Shown here: positions 56,542-64,000 of the stretch, in pieces
Layout: each line of letters begins with the position of its first letter
Numbering within the stretch: the first letter of the stretch is position 1
Assembly: GCA_007449985.2 (NCBI GenBank)
Contig: VIIQ02000093.1
Span: forward strand, 248,001-312,000
Reading direction: 5' to 3'
DNA from: Desmodesmus armatus
Lineage: Eukaryota; Chlorophyta; Chlorophyceae; Sphaeropleales; Scenedesmaceae
DNA length: 64,000 nucleotides
Notes under the pieces: model-generated
Told to the model about the DNA's origin: nothing
The model's database searches: none
The model's input: the letters and a program-made list of their open reading frames with translations, nothing else
Position numbers and translations under genes: made by a program

Positions 56542-58346
56542 ATGGCAGGTGGTGACTCATCATTGCTGCTGGCACTGCCAGACTCCTGCCTGCTGCGAGT
56601 GCTGCAGTGCTGTGCAGCAGAAGGCCACCGCATCCTGTTCAATGCCGCCAGGGCCCACAGCAGGCTGCACCAGACAGCTGTGCTGGCGCTGCGCAGCATC
56701 AGAGCACAGGTGCCGCAACAGCAGCAGATGGACAGTGTGATGGTGTACCTGGGCAAGCACGGCCAGCATGTGGACAGCCTTGAGCTCAGGGGAGATGAGC
56801 GGTTTCCAGTCCACCTCCCCCAGCTGCCCCCACAGCTGCAGCTCACCAGCCTGCAGCTGCAAGAGCTCAGCCTGCAGCTGCAGCCGGGCAATGGCTCACA
56901 TGGCGTGCTGGGGGCTGCTGCCTCAGTAGCAGCCCTCAAGCAGCTGCGGCTGACAGACTGCAAGCTGCGTGACGATAGGGCGGATGACGCGCTGGCTGCA
57001 GCACTGGCGCTGCTGCCTGATGGGCTTGAGCACCTCAGCCTCAGCATTTTGGAGGATGCTGAATTGGACGTGGTGAAGTTCCCTGCCGACGTGCTGCATC
57101 AGCTGCAGCACCTCCAGCACCTCACATGCCTTGAGCTGAGCGAGTTGAATGTTCAGGATGTGGGCGGCACCAATTCCAGCCCTGACCTGCACTGCAGCGG
57201 GCCGCTGCAGACCTTGACTGGGCTAGTGGGTCTAAAGCTTGAGCATCTGCAGGTTGTCATCAGCTCCAGCAGGCTGTCAGGCATGCAGCGCCTGACAGGC
57301 TTAGAGCTGAAGACAGCTGAGCTAGAGCCAGGTGCCCTGGCTGGTATGACCCAGCTGCAGCACCTGGCTTTGGTATGGTGCACGCTACTTGGTGGTGCAG
57401 CAGGGGTGGCACAGCTGTTGTCCCACCTGCAGCCCCTGCAGCAGCTGACACACCTCAACGTGTATAACAGCTTGCAGGCTGTTGAGGGCAGCAACCCTCC
57501 TGCATCAGCCTACGCAGCCCTGACAGCAAGCAGCAAGCTGCAGCACCTTGACATCAGTAACTGCAAACTGCCAGGTTTGTGGCAGCACCTGTTCCCTACT
57601 GGCAGGCAGCTGCCAAACCTGCAGTCACTCAGTATCATGGGTACCAAGCACCCATCCGGCATTGTTGCCCAGGCTCCTGAAGGCAGCCGCCTTGTCAGCT
57701 GCTGCCCTGGCCTGCGGTCTCTCCGCATGGAGGGCCTGCGCAGCCCAGAGCTTGCGCTGGTGCAGGGGCTGAGCGGGCTACAGACACTGTGGTGCAGTCG
57801 GGGAGATGCGACAGCTGAGTTTGTGCCGGTGGTTTGTCAGCTGACAGGCCTGAGGGAGCTGGCTGTGTGGGGCTCTTGGCATAGGGAAAAGGCGGGGTCA
57901 CTGCTGCAGCTTACGCAGCTGCAGCAGCTGACCAAGCTGTATTGTTCGATCGGAAACGGCAGGCGTGCACGTCAGATCAACTTGTCAGGTGAGGTGCACA
58001 GTCTTGGATTTGTATCCTTGTTGCTTGTGTATCATGTTTGGCTGTTGCTTCCTGACAAATCCAGCAGCACCAGGCTGGTGATGTGCATGCAATGCTAGTG
58101 CTAGCGTTCCTATCGCAGACCGTCTGACAAGGATCCATGAATTTGTTGCATGCCCAAGCGTTGAGTCTTGCCATCCTATGGCACGTCCATCGATGCACTG
58201 CGCTGACTGCTGTATGATTGCTGCTGCTACTGTTGTTAGCAGGTGGTGATGAGCCCGTGTGGCAGCAGCTGGCGCGGTTCCACCTGGGTGATGCTGACCC
58301 TGCAGTGGCACAACAGGCGGCTGCAGCACTGGCAGGATTGCAATGA
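56542..58346 (+). CDS. F-box/LRR protein P4
   Basis: Exons 56542..57988 and 58243..58346 give 516 residues. F-box at about 8-49 (LLALPDSCLLRVLQCCAAEG). LRRs include one slightly longer repeat (LNVQDVGGTNSSPDL near residue 205) and a shorter C-terminal repeat of the E/P5 type (SPELALVQGLSGLQTLWCS). The donor is TTGTCAG|GTGAGG (phase 1). Exon 2 is 104 nt (FHLGDADPAVAQQAAAALAG). The ATG follows CTCCCACAG|G; a 5'-UTR intron at 56332..56540 is predicted. The upstream in-frame ATG at 56491 lies in that intron. The donor CATCAG|GTGGGT is 24-28 nt past the stop. No lesion seen. Confidence 0.85.
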
Positions 58347-58658
58347 GCATCAATACAAGCATCAGGTGGGTCCATTGCTGTTCTGATCATGCTGGGTTCC
58401 TAGTGTTGGAGCGAGGCTGCAGAAGGTGGGCAGGGAACACGTATATGTGCAACATGCATGACAGCCACTGGCGCCAAGAGAACCTCATGCACTGAAGGGT
58501 CACTGATGATGTGATGATCTCACGCCACCCCGGCGGAGGGTCAAGGGCACACCACCAGTTGCTTAGTGGCTGTGACGACAGCATGCCTACACTATGACTA
58601 AGCTCTCTAGTAGAGAGCTCATCCTGCCCCCTGCTGTGTGCTGTCTCTTGTCCTGCAG

Positions 58659-58899
58659 GTGGGCTGAGTTTGCTGAGTATGTGCCCTGGCATGATGGGGT
58701 AGACCCACTGCTGTCTGAGTGGCCACAGCCCTACCTGAGGGGAGCAAGAGCAGCAGCTGTGCCTGTTAGCAGCTGTTGTAAAGGCCGGATGCCGAGCAGC
58801 GCACAAGTGGCAATGCACAAATTTGCCGCCCAGCAAGGTTTTGTGTGGGCCAGAAAGTTTGGGGAGGCTGGGGTGTTGGGCAGCTCTGAAGAGCTTTAG
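58659..58899 (+). pseudogene. OGFOD1 terminal-exon relic behind LRR gene P4
   Basis: Acceptor TCCTGCAG, then RWAEFAEYVPWHDGVDPLLS and an open frame of 80 codons to 58899. EYVPxxDGVDPxxxE matches OGFOD1 ([15 protein letters not shown]) at most positions. The intron end CCCTGCTGTGTGCTGTCTCT also matches the last OGFOD1 intron. This is the clearest relic of all and could still function as a terminal exon. It lies 313 bp past the P4 stop. Confidence 0.65.
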
Positions 58900-59160
58900 G
58901 TCATGGCGGCCTTTCAAGCACATACGGGACTTGTGCTGCTGGTTTGTGGCCGTGCTGCCTTCGGTCAGATCTGGGTGTGCTTGTTTTTTGGTGGGAGGTT
59001 GCCGGGCTGAGATCGTTGGGTTTGGTGTGGATGGGTGGGTGGGTCGGCCTTGTTCCCCAACAAGTTTGGGGTGGCTGGAAGGACAGCTTTGACGATTTGC
59101 AGGTCGTTTGAGTGATGGCCTCGTTTTGGAAATGGCCCTTGTGCTGTTGCCTAGCATTGG
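58840..59160 (+). repeat. G-rich degenerate repeat behind P4
   Basis: TTTGGGTGTGxxxG-type text such as TTGGGGTGGCTGGA and CAGCTTTGACGATTTGCAGG recurs in 62108-62760 behind P5 (for example CAGCTTTGACGATTTGCAGG at 62480). The two blocks are paralogous spacer DNA of the right array and have no coding signal. Confidence 0.6.
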
Positions 59161-59220
59161 CTGGCAAGTTATGAATTTGATTGGGAGGTTTGAGCCCCGC
59201 CTGACTTGCGGGCTGTTCGG

Positions 59221-59264
59221 CAGCAGTGTTGGGCCAGTGTTAGCCACAGCACAACACAACATAC
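59221..59264 (+). promoter_or_regulatory. LRR-family upstream element, gene P5
   Basis: CAGCAGTGTTGGGCCAGTGT then TAGCCACAGCACAACACAAC. A roughly 10-bp insertion splits the left half from the core AGCCACAGCACAACACAACA. It ends 416 bp before the ATG. A TATA-like TATATAT follows at 59331-59337. Confidence 0.5.
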
Positions 59265-59679
59265 CCCAAGGATCAACAGTTGTGGAGTAAAACCGCACAT
59301 GTCATGCCAATCACAGACAATGCTTGAGATTATATATCGCCATCCTTCCACCCGCACGTTTGTCGCCTGAGAATCCTTCATCACCTTCAGATGCTTTGAT
59401 CAAACTCATGCTCTGCACTCCTACCCACAAGCTTGTGCACTTCGGTGACTTTGATCGCGAACTTCTGCGTACATTTTCCAGAGGCTTTTCAAAGGTACAG
59501 TGGTACAGGCAGGGGATCAACGCTGGTCATGACAGCTTCACTGACAGCCAGTCAGCACAGTGCTGCTGCTCTCTCACCTGGGGCATGGAGACCGCAACAA
59601 CACATCTTGCCGTCCAGCCTACAATATTAATTGTATTTAGCTCCTTTTATGTTGCCGTGTGCGTGGCTGCTCCCACAGG

Positions 59680-61626
59680 ATGGCAGCATATGAGGGTCCC
59701 TTGCTGCTGGCACTGCCGGACCCCTGCCTGCTGCGGGTGCTGCAGTGCCTTGCAGTGGACGACGTCCGCAGCCTGTTCAGTGCCGCCAGATCCCACAGCA
59801 AGCTGCACCAGGCAGCTGTGGTGGCGCTGCGCAGCATCAAGGCACATGTGTCCCAACAGCAGCAGATGGACCGCGTGATGGTGTATCTGGGCAAGCACAG
59901 TCAGCATGTGGACAGACTTAAGCTTGATGGAGCCAAGAATTTTTCAGTCCAACTGCGCCAGCTGCCCCAACAGCTGCATCCCAGCAGCCTGCAGCTTGAC
60001 AACCTCAGCCTGCAGCTGCAGCCGGGTGATGGTTCCGAGGGCGTGTTGGGGGCTGCTGCTGCAGTAGCAGCACTCAAGCAGCTGCGGCTGACGCACTGCC
60101 GGCTGCTTGACGTCGGGGCGTCCGACGCGCTGGCTGCAGCACTGTCGCAGGTACCTGCTGTGCTTGAACACCTCAGCATCAACGAGTTGTGGGAAACTGG
60201 GGGCCCCGTGCAGTTTCCAGCGGGTGTTCCGCAGCGGCTGCAGCACCTCACCTACCTTGAGCTTGGTGAGGTTGTTGTAGCCGGCCTCGATGAGGCCAGC
60301 CCTGCCCTGCAGCCGCTGCAGGCCTTGACTCGGCTGGTAGGTCTCAAGCTTGAAGACCTGCAGGATGTGGTTACCTTCAGCATGCTGTCAGGCATGCAGC
60401 ACCTTACGTGGCTGGAGCTGTGCACCGAGATAGAGCCAGGTGCTCTGGCTGGTATGACCCAGCTGCAGCACCTGTGCTTGGACAGCTGCATCGTACTCGG
60501 AGGTGCAGCTGGGGTTGCACAGCTGTTGTCCCACCTGCAGCCCCTGCAGCAGCTGACACACCTCAGCGTGGCTCACAGCTTGCTGGCTGTTGAGGGGAGC
60601 AACCCTCCTGCAGCAGCCTATGCAGCCCTGACAGCCAGCAGCAAGCTGCAGCACCTTGATGTCAACTTTTGCACACTGCCAGCAGGTGTGTGGCAGCACC
60701 TGTTCCCGGCTGGCAGGCAGCTGCCAAACCTGCAGGCACTCAACATCTCCAGTGTGCGTTACCCATCCATTCATTGCCAACCTCCTGAGGGCAGCCGCCT
60801 TGTCAGCTGCTGCCCTGGCCTTCAGTCTCTCCACATGTGGGGCCTGCGGAGCCCAGAGCTGGCGCTAGTGCAGGGGCTGAGCGGGCTGCAGACACTGCAC
60901 TGCAGCTGGGGGGATGCGACAGCCGAGGTTGTGCAGGGGGTGTGTCAGCTGACAGGGCTGAGGGAGCTGGTTGTGTGGGGCTCTGTGCACATCAAGGACA
61001 AAGGGTCGCTGCTGCGACTTACGCAGCTGCAGCAGCTGACCAAGCTGCAGTTTAGATTCACAACCGGTATCAGTGGTCCTGAACACTTGATCAACTTGTC
61101 AGGTGAGGTGCACAGTCTTGAATTGTTTCCTTCTTGCTGTTTTGTCTTGCCAGACATACCTGGTTTCCACCCCAATAGTATTGCCTCCTGAAACAACCAG
61201 TAGCAGCATGTCCTGATAGCTATGTGGTCATGTGGGTGTGTGCCTTGTCGCAATGTCTCATTTGTTGCTGTCAGACTGGGATCCCAAGGCCCCCTGTGTG
61301 CTGGATGGCATCAACGGCTGTCAAGCATGGGTTCACTGTTGCATGTAGCTGTGTTCACATTATGAGTATGCTAGCGTTCCTGTCTTATAGAGCCCTACAA
61401 GGGTTCCTTGCAAGCCACATGCGTGGAATATATCTCCACCATGTGCCACTTCAAATGATGTGCTGCCTTGACTGAAGTTGTGACTGTTGCTGTTATGACT
61501 GCTGCTGCTGCAGTTTGGGCAGGTGGCGGTAAGCCCGTGTGGCGCCAGCTGCTGCAGTTCCACCTTGACCACCCTGACCTTGGGGTGGCACAGCAGGCGG
61601 CTGCAGCACTGGCGGGATTGCAGTAA
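59680..61626 (+). CDS. F-box/LRR protein P5
   Basis: Exons 59680..61102 and 61523..61626 give 508 residues. F-box at about 8-49 (LLALPDPCLLRVLQCLAVDD). LRRs run to about 475, with HLDVNFCTLPAGVWQHLFPA typical of the family and a C-terminal repeat of the P4 type (SPELALVQGLSGLQTLHCS). The donor is TTGTCAG|GTGAGG (phase 1). Exon 2 is 104 nt (FHLDHPDLGVAQQAAAALAG), ending in TAA. The ATG follows CTCCCACAG|G; a 5'-UTR intron at 59495..59678 is predicted. The in-frame ATG at 59659 lies inside that intron. The donor GGCAG|GTGGGT is 24 nt past the stop. No lesion. Function inferred as SCF substrate receptor. Confidence 0.85.
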
Positions 61627-61926
61627 ATAGACAGGCAACACATGCGGCAGGTGGGTACCCTGACCGGTCACTGCGGTCTGCATCATGCTGGGTCGCTAGC
61701 GTCGCAGGGATGCTGCAGAGGGTGGGGGTGCAACATATCCAGGTGCAACATATGACAGCCAGCTGGCGCTGTGGGGCCTCTGAGCACAACTGGATCCCAT
61801 CACACACCACACTCACTGAGGCTCAAGGGCACAGAAACATGTATTACATTGAATGAGACGACGGCAAGCCTGCACTGTTCTGGAGCTCAGGCTGGCCCCT
61901 GCTGTGTGCTGCCTCGTGCGCTGCAG

Positions 61927-61965
61927 GCGGGGTTTGTTGAACACATGAGTTGTTGTGTGCATTGA
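61927..61965 (+). pseudogene. OGFOD1 terminal-exon relic behind LRR gene P5
   Basis: The acceptor GCTGCAG, preceded by CCCCTGCTGTGTGCTGCCTC as in the OGFOD1 intron, opens RRGLLNT then a stop. GGAGGACCCACACTGCCTGA downstream keeps the text equivalent to DPPLPE. It lies 301 bp past the P5 stop. Confidence 0.45.
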
Positions 61966-62107
61966 GTGTGTGCGGAGGACCCACACTGCCTGAAGCGTCA
62001 CAGCCTTGCTTATCAGGAGGAAGAGGAGCAGCTTTGCCTGCTTGCAGCTGGTGGAAGGGCCTGACTTTGAGCAGCATACTAGTGGTATCGTACGTGGGTG
62101 CCCCCAA

Positions 62108-62760
62108 TTGAGTTTTTTGGCGGGCCAGAAATTAGGGAAGGGCGGGGTGCTGGACAGCTCTGAGGCCCTGGCGAGGTGGCCTTTGCACCAATGGTTTGTG
62201 GTTGCGCTGCCTTCGGACAGGACTGGGTGTTCTTGCTTTGGGGTGGTTGGCGGCATGATGGGTTTGGTTTGGGTGGGTCCGCCTTGAGGCCCCCTTTTTG
62301 GGACTGCTGGATGGAGAGCTTTAATGATCCGGAGATCGCTTGATGGAGACCTCGCCTTGGGGCCTCCAAAGTGCATGATGCCGTTTGTGCTGTTGGCTAG
62401 CGGCTGTGCGGTTGTCTACATGTGGTCTGGTGTGGTCGCGCTGGCATTGGGACCCTCCATTGGGGAGGTTGGCCAGCCAGCTTTGACGATTTGCAGGTCC
62501 TCTTGGGTGTTGCTTGGGTGTGGAGGAGGGGCCTCTGTGATGGTGATTTTCGGCTGTGCTGCTCCTGGCTTGCTTTGGGTGTGCTTGCCTTGGGGTGGCC
62601 ATGCGCTGGTGATGCATTTACTTTGGATTGGGTGTGTGTGTTCTGGGACCCCTGATTTGGGGCGGGTGGTTGGACAGCTTGGACAGCTTGCATGTCTGAT
62701 GGGGAGCGGGGGCGGTGCTGAGCTATCTACTAGTACGCCTTGTTTGGCTTGGGCACATGC
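62108..62760 (+). repeat. G-rich degenerate repeat behind P5
   Basis: Paralogous to 58840-59160 (GTGGTTTGTGG..GCTGCCTTCGG at both) and internally repetitive: GGGTGTGCTTGC.TTGGGGTGG-type segments appear about three times in 650 bp. Open frames on both strands are compositional. Confidence 0.6.
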
Positions 62761-63518
62761 TTGTTGAGCGCAATCTCACTTAGTTTGGGACCCTGGTTTG
62801 GGTTGACCTTATTAGGGTGGCTGGTTTGCCGGTAGGGTGTGTCTAGCCACGCGATGTAGCACATCAAGAATGTGTGTGTGGGTGCAACCCCCGAGGGTGG
62901 GTCCATGCTTGGTTTGGTCAGGATGCTGTGCAGCTCCTGGCACTGAGTGACGGGCGCCCCTCATCGGCGAGATTTCGCAGATCAGTAGTCGCTACTCGGC
63001 TGGATTGTGTTTTGCCAGCCAGTGGGGGTCCCGCCCCTCCTGGAACTGTGCCCACTGGATCTGTCCCCTCTGGGGAACATATTCCGTATTGTATACCATG
63101 TGGGAAGCTGGCTCTTCCAGATGGGCTGTCCGTTTCTTTTTGCTTTGATGTCATGTTGTTGAGTTGATGCCATGATTATCACGTCTTAGGGATAGTTGTC
63201 TGAGCTGTCAGCTGTGTCCCATCGCAAGGCTGGCTGGCATGAACAACACACGCCATCAGCCAAGAACACAGCTGACCCTGATGCTTCGTTGCGTTGATGT
63301 GCACCATCAACATCTTTAGGACTGCACAGACTGATTGCAGAGTAGGACTTGCACAGATACAGTACACTGATCTTGCACAGACATTACTCTGTCGGGCATG
63401 TTTTCGGCGCTTAGGTACCCTCATGTAACCCCTGGCTAAGAAAACATGTAGCCTGTTGGTGTGATGTGTGAACGTCTTGCCTTGTGTATAAAGCATGGAT
63501 ACCGGGCACGAATTCGTC
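62761..63518. other. right spacer, no gene recognised
   Basis: Unlike the arrays this DNA is not CAG-rich, and I find no LRR, relic exon or RNA gene in it. A stretch of possible minus-strand coding (63179-63724) is Cys/Leu-rich translation of the purine repeat and is not believed. Confidence 0.45.
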
Positions 63519-63656
63519 ATGGAAGGCAAAACGACAACAGAAGGCAAGACGACAAGGAAGACGACAAGGCAAAACAACAAGGCCAAACGACAAGGCAAAA
63601 AGAAGGCAAGAAATGACGACAAGGCAAGACGACAAGGCAGAAGACAGGCAGAGAGG
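63519..63656. repeat. purine-rich AAGGCAAGACGAC minisatellite
   Basis: Irregular tandem units of AAGGCAAGACGAC / AAGGCAAAACGAC, about 10-15 bp each, over 138 bp. No coding interpretation preferred. Confidence 0.8.
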
Positions 63657-63727
63657 TGAGCGGAGGCAGATGCATCGCTAACTGTACACACGTTTCCGGT
63701 GCACACTGCTTTGCCAACAGGCACGCA

Positions 63728-64000
63728 ATGGCCGATCAGACAGAGGGTGTGTCAGAGGGTGTGCCAGAGGGTGTGCCAGAGGGTGTGTCAGAGGGTGTGT
63801 CAGAGGGTGTGCCAGAGGGTGTCAGAGGGTGTGCCAGAGGGTGTGCCAGAGGGTGTGCCAGAGGGTGTGTCAAAAGCACAGAGGGCTCCACGTTTGCTTC
63901 CATTCATTTGGGTGATACACGGACTGCCTTGACGTGGAAATCTAGCAGGCACCCTCAAATCCACACAACACAACAACTATCCAGCACACATCTTGGCAAC
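63728..64000 (+). other. possible 5' end of a gene leaving the window
   Basis: An acceptor-like TTTGCCAACAG ends at 63720, 7 nt before ATG 63728. The frame from this ATG (MADQTEGVSEGVPEGV..) stays open to the window end, crossing the 12-bp minisatellite. The late part reads STFASIHLGDTRTALTW. The arrangement of an acceptor just before ATG resembles the LRR genes, but the protein text does not. Low support. Confidence 0.25.
63741..63871 (+). repeat. 12-bp minisatellite GAGGGTGTGCCA
   Basis: About eleven head-to-tail units of GAGGGTGTGYCA. One unit is 2 bp short, so any EGVP-type translation changes frame within the array. Short period and absence of spacers rule out CRISPR. Confidence 0.9.

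Noticed and set aside
55423..58899. RWDV/RWAEF exon as the true third coding exon of LRR proteins
   Set aside because: The exon 2 stop is conserved in every unit, and most copies of this exon are frameshifted or cut to a few codons. Its intact form belongs to OGFOD1.
63741..63871. CRISPR-like array
   Set aside because: The 12-bp units are contiguous without spacers, and the DNA is eukaryotic.

Overview
The window is nuclear DNA of a eukaryote, most likely a green alga. The evidence is GC-rich coding sequence full of CAG/GCA codons, short spliceosomal introns (GT..AG) in every gene, poly-Ala/poly-Gln runs, and no bacterial operon structure. The style of the F-box/LRR family suggests Chlorophyceae, possibly a Scenedesmus/Tetradesmus relative. 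That placement is inference.

Layout. Left array, 2.0-21.9 kb: six F-box/leucine-rich-repeat (LRR) genes, all on the minus strand, here called A, B, C, D, E and F. Core, 23.2-44.5 kb: three unrelated genes. These are an OGFOD1/Tpa1-type prolyl hydroxylase (minus, 13 exons), a C2H2 zinc-finger protein with RG-rich segments (minus, 3 exons), and, divergent from it, a large XRN-type 5'-3' exoribonuclease (plus, about 15 exons). Right array, 46.0-61.6 kb: five more genes of the same F-box/LRR family, all on the plus strand, here called P1 to P5. The edges (1-2 kb, 62-64 kb) hold no gene I recognise, apart from a possible gene start at 63.73 kb.

The LRR unit is stereotyped. It has an element about 390-470 bp before the ATG, a predicted 5'-UTR intron of about 175-210 bp whose acceptor lies 1-3 nt before the ATG, one exon of about 1.42 kb (F-box plus LRRs), a phase-1 intron, and a small exon, usually exactly 104 nt, that encodes a HEAT-like motif and the stop. 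A further splice donor follows 19-35 nt after the stop. About 300-610 bp downstream lies a decayed copy of the last exon of the neighbouring OGFOD1 gene. Seven copies look intact (A, C, E, P1, P3, P4, P5). Four are broken: B by an in-frame TAG, D by a tRNA-derived SINE, F by 3' truncation, and P2 by a frameshift plus an internal deletion.

The two arrays are partly mirror images. About 44.17-51.9 kb (XRN 3' end, P1, P2) reappears inverted at about 20.66-12.7 kb (XRN 3' fragment, E, D). The left copy breaks into gene F, so the core is flanked by long inverted repeats. The core genes all relate to RNA or translation. The LRR array looks like an expanding set of predicted SCF substrate receptors. 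I see no CRISPR array and no complete autonomous transposon.
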